Assembly: GCF_012489685.1 (NCBI RefSeq)
Contig: NC_080043.1
Location: 44,097,127 to 44,161,126 of the forward strand
Length of the DNA: 64,000 nucleotides
From: Lotus japonicus
Lineage: Eukaryota > Streptophyta > Magnoliopsida > Fabales > Fabaceae
Reading direction: 5' to 3'
In this document: piece after piece, positions 11,316-21,858 of the stretch
Position numbering within the stretch: the first letter of the stretch is position 1
Layout: every line of letters starts with the position of its first letter
Notes under the pieces: model-generated
Seen by the model: only the letters and a program-made list of their open reading frames with translations
Database searches by the model: none
What the model was told of the DNA's origin: nothing
Translations under genes and position numbers: made by a program

Positions 11316-11752
11316 AGATGGATCAGAACCTCTGACTATGATACTTCTTGATCAGAAGATGTCTAGTCCAGAAGGTAACTCAATCAGAGTGTGTGTGCCC
11401 ACTGGTACTGACTCTGAAGCTGAGACAACAACACGTGTGTCAGAATTTCTGGTGCATAATTCCTTGTGCCCGTGTGACAGTCTGTTATGATTGCGTGTAG
11501 ATATGCTTATCTCCTGTGTGTGATTGTGTATTTTACTATCTATCTTTAATTTTCAACCGTTGATCTTAAAGTGCTTTTTGAATCAACAACGGTTATTTGA
11601 TAAAACCCACTATACACACACGTTCTCGTTCACTTCCGGTTTTCACTCACGCACTCTCTGCTTTTCAAAACCGCCTCTTTCTTGAATTCTCTCTCGATTT
11701 CTCTTCATCCTTCAAACTTCATTTTCTACCTCAAACCTTCAACCTCTTCAAA
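11316..11752 (+). promoter_or_regulatory. pol-to-env spacer with promoter-like leader
   Basis: Holds no ORF starting with ATG. An imperfect inverted repeat (AACCGTTGAT at 11555 with ATCAACAACGGTT at 11582) precedes a TATA-like TATACA at 11611. About 110 nt of pyrimidine-rich sequence typical of plant 5' leaders then runs to the ATG at 11753. Either a separate promoter or a spliced leader could serve the downstream ORF; the sequence alone does not decide. Confidence 0.45.
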
Positions 11753-14602
11753 ATGGTGAGACAAACCAGAAGATCTGCTGCAGATGCACCTCAGTTCCCT
11801 CACATGGTAGTCGGTTTGGCAACGGGTCAAAGGGGCTCTGAGAACCCGGCACAAGAACAAGTTCAAGCTCAAGAGCAAATTGTTCCAATTGCAGAACGGG
11901 GCTGTGCCGTTCACTGTGTATTTGCTCCTGAGGAACTCCAAGTCCTAGCAGAATGGAGATTCAACCTCGATAACTTGGCTGCAAATGGGTTTGATCTTCG
12001 TCCTGAAGTCCAAGCTCAAGGTTGGGGAAATTATTTCAACCGACTTCAAGGACCGGTATATGAGAAATTGGTAAAGGAATTCTGGAAGCACGCAGACTGC
12101 GATGATACTCAAGTGGTCTCTCACATTCTTGGCAGGAAGATCATCATCACTGAGAAGTCATTCGTGAATCTGCTAGGAGCAGAAACTGCTTATGGGTATC
12201 GGTTCCAACTGACGGAATCCAAGCTGAAACCCAGCACCAAAGACAAAGTCAACAAGGCCCTGTACACCACCTTCCAACCGGGCAAGACGAGTTACAAGGT
12301 GATGGACCTTCACCCCAAACTCAGGATCTGGCACAAGATCCTGCTCAACTGCATCAATCAGAGACCGAAGGGCAGTTCTCCAGACTACATCAACTTCAAC
12401 CAGAAGGCGATGTTGTTCTTCATCCAAGATCAGGAGAAGATCTGCCTTCCCTACTTCCTGTTCTCCTACTTGAAGGAATGCATCAGGAAGTCTCGCACCA
12501 CCGCCTCCATCAAGTCTGCAATCAAATATATCCCTTTTGGGAGGCTGCTCTCAGACTTTCTCATTGAAAGCAACTTGGTGCAAGATTTGATCAATACTGG
12601 TTGCACAGAGGATTTGAGCACAATTGTCAGTGATGTCTTCACTGCAAACTCCTTGAAGAAGATGGGCTTAATCCAGAAGAAGATTGCTCCTGCTCGTGAA
12701 GACACATCCTCTGAGATCAGAAGCAGAAGGATGCCTCTGAATGACTACCCTCTGTGGACACAAGCAGACCATCCTGAAGCCATCAGATGCTATGTTGAAG
12801 ACCTCAGGGCTCAAGGTTTCGAAATTGACCTTGATGATTTCGTCAGCAGACTACCACCAGCTCCAGAGTTTCCTTCTCCTCCCAAGAGGAAAGCTCAGAG
12901 GAAGATGGTTCTGGACGAATCCTCTGAAGAATCTGATGTCCCTCTGGTCAAGACGACAAAGAGAAAGCCTGATGATGGTGATGATGATGATAGTGAGGAT
13001 GGTCCTCCCCAGAAGAAGAAGAAGAAAGTCAGAATCGTGGTGAAGCCTACTCGGGTGGAACCAGTTGCTGCAGTGGTCAGAAGGACTGAACCTCCTGCCA
13101 GAGTGACTCGATCATCAGCACATTCAAGTAAGCCTGCACTTGCTTTTGATGATGATTTGAATTTATTTGATGCACTTCCTATTTCTGCCTTGCTCCAACA
13201 CTCCTCAAATCCCCTCACTCCTATTCCTGAATCCCAGCCAGCCGCACAAACCACCTCTCCACCACATTCCCCAAGATCCTCTTTCTTTCAACCTTCTCCT
13301 ACTGAAGCACCACTCTGGAATTTGCTTCAGAGTCAACCCTCTAGGTCAGAAGAACCAACATCTCTCCTTACCATTCCATACGACCCATTATCTTCTGAAC
13401 CAATCGTCCAAGACCAACCTGAGCCCAACCAACCAGAACCACAACCCAGAACGTCTGATCACTCTGCTCCCAGAGCATCAGAACGTCCTGCTGCCAGAAC
13501 CACGGATACAGACTCATCAACTGCCTTCACACCTGTATCCTTCCCAATCAATGTTATTGACTCTCCTCCCTCCAATACCTCTGAATCAATTAGAAAATTC
13601 ATGGAGGTTAGAAAAGAAAAGGTATCTGCCTTGGAAGAATATTACCTTACCTGTCCAAGCCCTAGGAGATATCCTGGCCCTAGACCTGAACGTCTAGTTG
13701 ACCCAGATGAACCTATCTTGGCTAATCCTATCCAAGAGGCAGACCCCTTAGTTCCACAAGCTCACCCTGTCCCTGACCCACAAGAGCCCATTCAACCAGA
13801 CCCTGCACCCGAACAATCAGTGTCTAACCAATCCTCGGTTAGATCACCTCACCCTCTGGTTGAAACTTCAGACCCTCACCTTGGAACCTCTGAACCCAAT
13901 GCTCCCATGATTAACATTGGTTCTCCACAAGGTGCCTCTGAAGCTCATAGCAGCAATCACCCAGCCTCTCCTGAACCCAACCTCTCCATAATTCCCTATA
14001 CTCACCTTCAACCCACATCTCTCTCTGAGTGCATCAATATCTTCTATCATGAAGCCTCCTTGAGGCTCCGCAATGTGCACGGTCAGACTGATCTTAGTGA
14101 GAATGCTGAAAATGTGGCTGATGAGTGGAACAATCTGAGCACTTGGCTAGTGGCTCAAGTTCCGATTATGATGCAGCTCCTGCATGCAGAGGGCAGTCAG
14201 AGCATTGAGGCTGCAAAGCAAAGGCTTGCTAGAAGGGTGGCTCTTCATGAATTAGAACAGAGAAATAAGCTTCTTGAAGCTATTGAAGAAGCCAAGAGAA
14301 AGAAAGAGCAAGCAGAAGAAGCTGCACGTCAAGCAGCAGCTCAGGCTGAACAAGCCAAACTTGAGGCAGAGCGTCTTGAAGCTGAGGCTGAGGCAGAGCG
14401 ACTTGCACCAGTTGTGTTTACTCCTGCTGCTTCTGCTTCCATTCCAGATCCTCAAGCGGCTCAGAATGTTCCTTCCAGCTCTACTCAGACAAGCTCATCC
14501 AGACTCGACATCATGGAACAACGTCTTGACACTCATGAATCCATGCTGATTGAGATGAAGCAAATGATGATGGAACTTCTGCGACGCACTGACAAACCTT
14601 AG
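11753..14602 (+). CDS. Env-position ORF of Copia A (949 aa)
   Basis: Starts at ATG 11753 in good context (CAAAATGG). Upstream in-frame sequence is C/T-rich leader without an ATG. Residues about 52-290 form an ordered globular region of the kind often annotated as a putative plant transposon protein. Next come a basic/acidic stretch with a KKKKK cluster near 420 that looks like a nuclear localisation signal, a long Pro/Ser/Glu-rich part (about 435-760), and an alanine-glutamate-rich coiled coil (about 817-884). A short helix ends the protein. I see no signal peptide and no membrane segment, so the SIRE term env-like applies by position only. It shares the gag frame and ends 204 nt before the stop of the convergent antisense ORF. 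Confidence 0.85.
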   Translation: MVRQTRRSAADAPQFPHMVVGLATGQRGSENPAQEQVQAQEQIVPIAERGCAVHCVFAPEELQVLAEWRFNLDNLAANGFDLRPEVQAQGWGNYFNRLQGPVYEKLVKEFWKHADCDDTQVVSHILGRKIIITEKSFVNLLGAETAYGYRFQLTESKLKPSTKDKVNKALYTTFQPGKTSYKVMDLHPKLRIWHKILLNCINQRPKGSSPDYINFNQKAMLFFIQDQEKICLPYFLFSYLKECIRKSRTTASIKSAIKYIPFGRLLSDFLIESNLVQDLINTGCTEDLSTIVSDVFTANSLKKMGLIQKKIAPAREDTSSEIRSRRMPLNDYPLWTQADHPEAIRCYVEDLRAQGFEIDLDDFVSRLPPAPEFPSPPKRKAQRKMVLDESSEESDVPLVKTTKRKPDDGDDDDSEDGPPQKKKKKVRIVVKPTRVEPVAAVVRRTEPPARVTRSSAHSSKPALAFDDDLNLFDALPISALLQHSSNPLTPIPESQPAAQTTSPPHSPRSSFFQPSPTEAPLWNLLQSQPSRSEEPTSLLTIPYDPLSSEPIVQDQPEPNQPEPQPRTSDHSAPRASERPAARTTDTDSSTAFTPVSFPINVIDSPPSNTSESIRKFMEVRKEKVSALEEYYLTCPSPRRYPGPRPERLVDPDEPILANPIQEADPLVPQAHPVPDPQEPIQPDPAPEQSVSNQSSVRSPHPLVETSDPHLGTSEPNAPMINIGSPQGASEAHSSNHPASPEPNLSIIPYTHLQPTSLSECINIFYHEASLRLRNVHGQTDLSENAENVADEWNNLSTWLVAQVPIMMQLLHAEGSQSIEAAKQRLARRVALHELEQRNKLLEAIEEAKRKKEQAEEAARQAAAQAEQAKLEAERLEAEAEAERLAPVVFTPAASASIPDPQAAQNVPSSSTQTSSSRLDIMEQRLDTHESMLIEMKQMMMELLRRTDKP

Positions 14603-14806
14603 TTTAGGATCTCTTCTTTTTCTTTCTTTTTGTTTAACGTTATTTTATTCAAACTCTGTTTCCTTTTTATTTACTTATTCTATTCTATTTGTTTGTGATT
14701 ATATATGCATATCCTTATATATATTTGTGTCACATATGTTTGCAAAAATCTCGTTTTATTCATAATTGTTTTGTGTTTACAACATATTTCTTTACATCAT
14801 ATAAAT

Positions 14807-15199
14807 CTAGAATGGAGGATCCCTCCTCATTCTTCTGCACTCCTGGCGCTGCTCTGACCTATCCTTCTCCAGACGATCCAGTACATGCTGGATGTTGTTG
14901 AGCCTGATCTTTAGCTCATCCCTCTCCAGAATCTCTTCTGAAGTCTTGAGCTTCTCTTCCAAACTCTCTTTCTCTTCCAGCAGCTTGAGTTCAAGCCGGC
15001 TGAGTTCTTGCACCTCCTCCACGAAGGCAAGAAATTCCTTCAGATCTCTCTCCAACTCTGGACGCAGGTCCTCTTCCAGCAGTGTCCGTGTCAGCTCCGC
15101 GATGGTCGTTGCACCCTCTGGATGCCTGATGTTCAGGAACAAGTCCTCTTCAAAGGCCTTCTTCCTCAGCTCTTCTAGTGCTACGTTGTATGATGCCAT
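14807..15199 (-). CDS. Antisense coiled-coil ORF of Copia A (130 aa)
   Basis: Encoded opposite to all other genes of the element, between the env-position ORF and the 3' LTR. The frame extends upstream to an ATG at 15265, but ATG 15199 (MASYNVALEE...) is the better start because a TATA box at 15250-15257 lies between the two. The protein is almost entirely charged helix: Glu/Leu/Lys heptads from about residue 35 to 120 suggest a coiled coil, and a basic tail (RRMRRD) ends it. Extra antisense ORFs at this place are known from SIRE/Maximus elements. The function is unknown; a partner role with the coiled-coil end of the convergent protein is speculation. Confidence 0.65.
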   Translation of the reverse strand: MASYNVALEELRKKAFEEDLFLNIRHPEGATTIAELTRTLLEEDLRPELERDLKEFLAFVEEVQELSRLELKLLEEKESLEEKLKTSEEILERDELKIRLNNIQHVLDRLEKDRSEQRQECRRMRRDPPF

Positions 15200-15249
15200 T
15201 TTTTTCTGAAAATTATTCGAGGTGTGAAGCTTACCTTTCTCTCCAACGC

Positions 15250-15257
15250 TTTTTATA
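15250..15257 (-). promoter_or_regulatory. TATA box for the antisense ORF
   Basis: Minus strand reads CCTATAAAAAGC, 51 nt upstream of ATG 15199. Transcription about 30 nt downstream would give a 20-25 nt leader. The second assembled copy has it at 28785-28792. Confidence 0.55.
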
Positions 15258-15265
15258 GGCTTCAC

Positions 15266-15999
15266 TTTCTCTCTGAAAGTTAATGCTCTTACAGTTTCTC
15301 GAGGTTAAGTTCTTGGTAACTGACCCTTCTATTTACTCACTTGACCGGTGGTAAACGTTCATCCCTTGCATTAACTCTTCTATTTATTTTCGCCTAACTC
15401 TGATTCTTACATCGTTTTCATTTTCTTTTAAACTTAGACCTTCTCTAAGGGGGAGTACCTTGTACTTCAAGCTAAGTTTTTCACACCCCAAGCTTTTTGC
15501 TTATGACAAAAAGGGCGAGTAAACCCAGTTTTTGATATGTAAGATGTGTTAGTGTGATTTATTTTTCTTTTGGAGAATTTAAGAGTTCCACCTTCATGAC
15601 CATAGATGTGTCACTGGGCAAATACAAGGAATACATTTCACTTCTTCTGAAGTGATTCTAAGTTGACTCTGATACCCAAGACTCTGATACCTTGTCCATG
15701 ACTCTGATCACTTATGCGCTCTGATTATTCGTTTTTCATCTATGTCATAAGTTTTTCACTCTGAACTCTTACATCATTTAGCTCAGAATCTAGACTTTAC
15801 TAACGTTTTCATCAAGTATTAGATTCAGGGGGAGCTAAACTCAGAATCAAGCAGTGACTTGAATTCAGAATGAGCAAGAAAACTATTCACATCAGGATAA
15901 GTCTTATTCTATATCTCTAAACTCTGAGTGAATTCAGTTTAATGTTTAAGAATTGTTCATCAAAAATCTTAGTTTTGTCATCATCAAAAAGGGGGAGAT
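15266..15999 (+). other. 3' non-coding region with three GGGGGAG tracts
   Basis: No coding frame. GGGGGAG occurs at 15449-15455, 15828-15834 and 15991-15997; only the last abuts the LTR. The first two may be secondary polypurine tracts. The rest is T-rich and again carries CTCTGA words like the LTR. Confidence 0.6.
15986..15998 (+). other. Polypurine tract of Copia A
   Basis: AAAAAGGGGGAGA immediately before the 3' LTR; primes plus-strand synthesis. Confidence 0.88.
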
Positions 16000-17269
16000 T
16001 GTAAGATCAAGTTTTGATCTAGTAGTACAACTCTATGTTTTGATGATTACAAGTTAACCTTTTGATATGAACAATTGTGGTACTCTAACGTGTTTTTCTG
16101 AGTGTGCTATTTACAGGCTCTGACCTCAACTCAATCTCACACAAATCAGAAGCACTGTGTATAAAGGGTAACCCAAGCAACGCTTTCGCATTCACCATGT
16201 TCAGTATGAACAGTGGAAAAGCTTCAGAAGTTCTGAAGCTATACAAACTCTGATGTGGACTCAGTCGCTAGAAGCTCTGAAGATCCAGAAGTTCTGATAA
16301 CCAAGAAACACTGAAGGTTCAGATGTTCCGATGGTGTAGAAGACTCTGAAGATCCAGAAGCAGAATAGTGGAAACTCTGAAGTCCAGAAGCAAGAAACTC
16401 TGAAGGCCATGTTCTTCCCTCTGAGTTCAGAATCAGAAGATACAATGGTCAGAGGATCTGTGCTTTCCCTCTGACTCTGATCAACCGGCTTCACGAGTTC
16501 CAATATGAAGTATTCCCCTGATCAGAGGTCTCCTAGGTTAAAAGGTCAAGTCGCTATCCAAGTACAAAAGCAAGTGTACCTTCCTGACGACCTACCTAAC
16601 GTTCTCAGCCACAGCAGAAGCTGGATTTTCCAGAACTGCCCTCCAACGGTAGCATTTCCCATGCAACGCTAAACCCTAATCCTTGGAGTATATATAGAGG
16701 CTGAAGATTGAAAGAAGCGGCTAGAAGCAATACACACGCGCAAGACATTCAAAATATTCTAAGCTTTCTTTCATCTGAAATTCATTGTGTTTACTATTAG
16801 CTTTTTAGAAGCAAATCTCTTGTAAACAATTCTTTGATAAACAGTTTGTTTAGTTCCTTTAGGAGATCAAGGTTGATCGGATCCTAGAGAAGACTAAGAG
16901 AGTGAATCTTAGTGGTGATTCCTTTAGGAGATCAAGGTTGATCGGATCCTAGAGAAGACTAAGAGAGTGAATCTTAGTGTGAGCTAAGTCAGTGTAATTG
17001 TTAGTCACTTGTAGGTTTCAAGTGCAGTTGTAACTCTTACCTGATTAGTGGATTGCCTTCATTCTAAGAAGGAAGAAATCACCTTAACGGGTGGACTGGA
17101 GTAGCTTGAGTGATTTATCAAGTGAACCAGGATAAAATCCTTGTGTGCTTTTCTATCTCTTATCTTTAGCACTTAAGTTCTCAAAGATTTGTCAAAATCT
17201 TTAAGGTGGTAGTTTTGTACTGAAAACGTTATTCAAACCCCCCCCTTTCTACCGTTTTTCATACCTTCA
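16000..17269 (+). repeat. 3' LTR of Copia A
   Basis: 1270 bp, nearly identical to 5071-6340. Visible differences include the spots around 5431/16361, 5683/16613 and 5742/16671 and the C-run near the end. Followed by the TTAGC duplication. Confidence 0.93.
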
Positions 17270-18896
17270 TTAGCATGTAATTCCACCTCTCCAAAAACAT
17301 TCAGTAGATGAATCATCTACCATTGTCAGCCGAAGCCTCAGAAAACATTTTTCCCAATCAAACACAAACAAGTGCATAAACAGTAAATCAATGTCGAAAG
17401 CGTCGACCCTAAGCATTAACTAGAGATTCAGTGAGAAGCCCTCACCTGAAGATTCTCCAGGATGATCTCTAACGCTCCTTCACAATCAAAGCCTTGCTCC
17501 GCTGGAATTCCTCAAAATCACCTTTAGAGCAAAACCGCAGAAATACTATCAGAATCTATCGAAACTAAGCTATCAATACTTACTAAGGTTACACGAAGTA
17601 ATCATACTCCGAGGTACGATAATCTAGCGCGAAAGGACAAGTTTTCGGAAAAAGGAATTTTCCTCCCTCCCCCTAGAGTGCTCGGCCACTTTGGTTAATG
17701 GTAGGGTTCGATTTTTCTTCGATCAAACTTGGTTTTTATGCTATCATTAGCCGTAACTAAGGGTATTCTGAACTCGGAAAAATTATCGGATCAAAAACTG
17801 TCGCAGGGGTATTTTGGTCATGATTTTTAACTTAGAATTTCAAAACTGAAATCCCAAAAAGCCAAATTTGACAGGGACGTTACTAACGACGTTTATGACA
17901 ACTAATCCTACTAGCACTAAGCTAAGGCGATAGTTTTCAGCCTAAAGGTTGAAGCTTTACTCCCAAAAATGGGTATTTAGGCATAAATTGATTCCGGCGG
18001 AAATCTGGCGCATAACGGAAAATCTAATCCGGCAGAAGTGATCTTGGGCATGTAAGGAAGAGGTTTAGAATCAAAATGAAATATTCAGGATAGTTTTTGC
18101 AAAAAACCTCAAAACTATCAGCTCAGAAAAGTCTACAAAAAGCTATGGAAAAAGCGATCAGAGGTAAGGATTAGCGACTATACCTCGAAACCTTGAAGCA
18201 GCAACTGATTGATCGACGATCAAGCAAGAAATGAAGAAAATCTCTCCTCCTCCTTCCCTTGTGAAACTCGCGGCTTTGAGAGAGAAAATGGGTATGGTTT
18301 TGTGTTTTTTTCTCATTTCTTGGCTATATATAGAGGTTGGCAAAACGCGGTAAAATGAAAGTTCGCGAATCTGATTTTTCTGGCTTCATTCTCCATGAAT
18401 TCTAAGATATGTTTTGGCAAAAGAATTCCAAAACTATAAAGAGGTCTCCTTGTATTTTTGGCGACTAATGCATAATCGGTATAAAACTATTTTACCCGAT
18501 AAGTTGCTTTTTGCATCGGATGTCGGAATAGAAAACTTCCTTCTGAAGAAAGATTGAAATCATCAAGAGAAATGGGTGTACGCGTGTAGAATCTTCATTT
18601 GAAGCTCTGAATAGAAAAAGTCTTCATTGTCGAGTGATTCTAGGGTTTTGAAATACCAGGGTTTCGGTTTCGGCAAACTTCCGATGATTGGAATCGGACG
18701 TTCGTAGATCCTAGAGTTTTCGCCTCGAAACGATTTTGATATATGGAAAAAGAGAAGTTCTAACATTTCTCTGAAGATTTTTGGAATTAACTTCCATCAT
18801 GCCTAAAGTGAAAACTAGCTATATACTAGGGTTTCTGACCTAGGTTTTAAGCGTATAACGATCGTCTATAACTTAAATCGACTTCGATACAATCCT
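17270..18896 (-). repeat. 5' LTR of Gypsy A, promoter part (first assembled version)
   Basis: Continues LTR A after the Copia insertion and stops at the N gap. It equals 30806-32433 except for many single-base insertions and deletions in homopolymers, the pattern of a low-quality contig end. No gene is present. A minus-strand TATA box lies at 18325. Confidence 0.85.
18325..18332 (-). promoter_or_regulatory. TATA box of Gypsy A LTR (first version)
   Basis: TATATATA between CCAACCTC and GCCAAGA on the element strand. The same box is at 31860-31867 and, in the solo LTR, at 36252-36259. Confidence 0.6.
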
Positions 18897-18996
18897 NNNN
18901 NNNNNNNNNNNNNNNNNNNNNNNNNNNNNNNNNNNNNNNNNNNNNNNNNNNNNNNNNNNNNNNNNNNNNNNNNNNNNNNNNNNNNNNNNNNNNNNN
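18897..18996. other. Assembly gap of 100 N
   Basis: Exactly 100 N, a usual placeholder for unknown distance. The 13.4 kb to its left (5464-18896) and to its right (18997-32433) are the same sequence, so the gap probably joins two overlapping contigs. Confidence 0.97.
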
Positions 18997-19874
18997 AGAA
19001 ACTCTGAAGGCCATGTTCTTCCCTCTGAGTTCAGAATCAGAAGATACAATGGTCAGAGGATCTGTGCTTTCCCTCTGACTCTGATCAACCGGCTTCACGA
19101 GTTCCAATATGAAGTATTCCCCTGATCAGAGGTCTCCTAGGTTAAAAGGTCAAGTCGCTATCCAAGTACAAAAGCAAGTGTACCTTCCTGACGACCTACC
19201 TAACGTTCTCAGCCACAACAGAAGCTGGATTTTCCAGAACTGCCCTCCAACGGTAGCATTTCCCATGCAACGCTCAACCCTAATCCTTGGAGTATATATA
19301 GAGGCTGAAGATTGAAAGAAGCGGCTAGAAGCAATACACACGCGCAAGACATTTCAAAAATATTCTAAGCTTTCTTTCATCTGAAATTCATTGTGTTTAC
19401 TATTAGCTTTTTAGAAGCAAATCTCTTGTAAACAATTCTTTGATAAACAGTTTGTTTAGTTCCTTTAGGAGATCAAGGTTGATCGGATCCTAGAGAAGAC
19501 TAAGAGAGTGAATCTTAGTGGTGATTCCTTTAGGAGATCAAGGTTGATCGGATCCTAGAGAAGACTAAGAGAGTGAATCTTAGTGTGAGCTAAGTCAGTG
19601 TAATTGTTAGTCACTTGTAGGTTTCAAGTGCAGTTGTAACTCTTACCTGATTAGTGGATTGCCTTCATTCTAAGAAGGAAGAAATCACCTTAACGGGTGG
19701 ACTGGAGTAGCTTGAGTGATTTATCAAGTGAACCAGGATAAAATCCTTGTGTGCTTTTCTATCTCTTATCTTTAGCACTTAAGTTCTCAAAAGATTTGTC
19801 AAAATCTTTAAGGTGGTAGTTTTGTACTGAAAACGTTATTCAAACCCCCCTTTCTACCGTTTTTCATACCTTCA
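18997..19874 (+). repeat. 5' LTR of Copia A copy 2 (truncated by gap)
   Basis: Corresponds to 5464-6340 with small indels; contains TATA 19293-19301 and the 65-bp pair at 19460 and 19525. Confidence 0.9.
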
Positions 19875-19876
19875 AT

Positions 19877-19888
19877 TGGTATCAGAGC
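19877..19888 (+). other. Primer binding site, Copia A copy 2
   Basis: TGGTATCAGAGC two bases after the LTR end, as in copy 1. Confidence 0.9.
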
Positions 19889-19945
19889 GCAAGTTTGATT
19901 ACCACACCTAACAGTGTTCAGTGATCCGGGCCGGTGTGAAAAACA

Positions 19946-21858
19946 ATGGCTGCCACCACCAGTGAACTCAAAGAGATGGTTACAACGCAAAGCCTCCTAT
20001 GTTCGACGGTCAAAGGTTCGAATATTGGAAAGATAGACTGGAAAGCTTTCTTTCTGGGTTTCGATGCAGATCTCTGGGATATTATTGTGGATGGCTATGA
20101 GCGTCCAGTTGATGCAGATGGCAAGAAGATCCCAAGGTCAGAGATGACTGCAGATCAAAAGAAGCTGTACTCACAACATCACAAAGCAAGAGCAATTCTT
20201 CTAAGTGCTATTTCCTATGAAGAGTACCAGAAGATTACAGATCGTGAGTTTGCTAAAGGCATTTTTGATTCTCTGAAGATGTCTCATGAAGGAAACAAGA
20301 AAGTCAAAGAATCAAAGGCATTGTCTTTGATCCAAAAGTATGAATCCTTCATCATGGAGCCAAATGAGTCCATTGAAGAAATGTTCTCCCAGATTTCAAT
20401 TGCTTGTAGCTGGCATACGACCTCTCAACAAGAGCTACACAACAAAAGATCATGTCATAAGGGTCATCAGGTGTCTTCCTGAAAGTTGGATGCCTTTGGT
20501 GACTTCAATAGAGCTCACGAGAGACGTTGAGAATATGAGTTTAGAAGAACTCATCAGCATTTTGAAATGCCATGAGCTGAAACGCTCAGAGATGCAAGAT
20601 CTGAGGAAAAAAGTCCATAGCCTTGAAATCCAAATCTGAAAAGGCTAAGGTTGAGAAGTCAAAGGCTCTTCAAGCTGAAGAAGAAGAATCTGAAGAAGCA
20701 TCAGAAGATTCTGATGAAGATGAGCTGACTCTGATCTCCAAGAGACTCAACCGCGTCTGGAAGCACAGGCAGAGCAAGTTCAAAGGCTCTGGAAAGGCAA
20801 AAGGAAAGTATGAGTCCTCAGGCCAGAAGAAGTCTTCAATCAAGGAAGTCACATGTTTTGAGTGCAAAGAATCTGGGCACTACAAAAGTGATTGTCCAAA
20901 GTTGAAGAAAGACAAGAAGCCAAAGAAGCACTTCAAGACGAAGAAGAGTCTGATGGTGACATTCGATGAATCAGAGTCAGAGGATGTTGACTCTGATGGT
21001 GAAGTCCAAGGACTCATGGCAATTGTCAAAGACAAGGAAGCAGAGTCAAAGGAAGCTGTTGACTCTGACTCAGAATCAGAAGGAGATCCTAACTCAGACG
21101 ATGAAAATGAGGTATTTGCTTCTTTCTCTACCTCTGAACTGAAACATGCTTTGTCTGATATCATGGATAAGTATAACTCTTTATTGTCTAAGCATAAAAA
21201 GTTGAAAAAGAACTTATCTGCTGTCTCCAAGACTCCTTCTGAACATGAGAAAATTATTTCAGATTTGAAAAATGAAAATCATGCTTTGGTAAATTCTAAC
21301 TCTGTGCTTAAGAACCAGATTGCTAAGTTAGAAGAAATTGTTGCCTGTGATGCCTCTGATAGTAGAAATGAATCCAAGTATGAAAAGTCTTTTCAAAGAT
21401 TCCTAGCTAAAAGCGTGGATAGAAGCCTAATGGCTTCAATGATCTATGGCGTAAGCAGAAATGGAATGCATGGCATTGGCTATTCTAAACCAATTAGAAA
21501 TGAGCCTTCTGTGTCTAAAGCTAAATCCTTGTATGAATGCTTTGTTCCCTCTGGTACCATATTGCCTGATCCTGTACCTGCTAAAGTTGCTATACATCCT
21601 CTTAAAAAGGGATCTTTCTCTATGACTAAATATCATGCAAGTATTCCTTTAAAATATTATGTTGAGACACCCAAGGTGATCAGAACCTCTGGGGTAACTA
21701 ACAAAAGAGGACCCAGAAAGTGGGTACCTAAGGACAAGATTATCTATGTTGCAGATATCCTTGATAGCTCCACTGAAACACCAATCATGGTATCTAGACA
21801 GTGGATGCTCGCGTCACATGACGGGAGAAAAGCGTATGTTCCGAGAGCTGAAACTTAA
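19946..21858 (+). pseudogene. gag: Gag of Copia A copy 2 with four single-base indels
   Basis: Homologous to 6413-8323, but one base is missing near 19967 and single bases are added near 20045, 20388 and 20607. The frame breaks into pieces at 19946-20482, 20340-20639 and 20623-21858. Beyond about 20610 it is identical to copy 1. The clustering near the gap makes consensus errors more likely than biological decay, so the real gene is probably the intact one at 6413. Confidence 0.8.

Larger units (their letters stand above)
5071..17269 (+). mobile_element. Copia A, full-length SIRE/Maximus-type retrotransposon
   Basis: A 12.2-kb element with two 1270-bp LTRs, primer site, gag, pol in a second frame, a long env-position ORF, a convergent antisense ORF and a polypurine tract. 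The order protease, integrase, RT, RNase H is the Copia order. The LTRs differ at only about five sites by eye, so it inserted recently. All four reading frames are open, which makes it potentially autonomous. It lies inside the upstream LTR of Gypsy A. Confidence 0.93.

Noticed and set aside
11597..11752. N-terminal extension of the env-position ORF upstream of ATG 11753
   Set aside because: It begins without an ATG, is pyrimidine-rich and reads like untranslated leader.
18847..19107. Minus-strand frame crossing the N gap
   Set aside because: Runs through 100 unknown bases; no evidential value.
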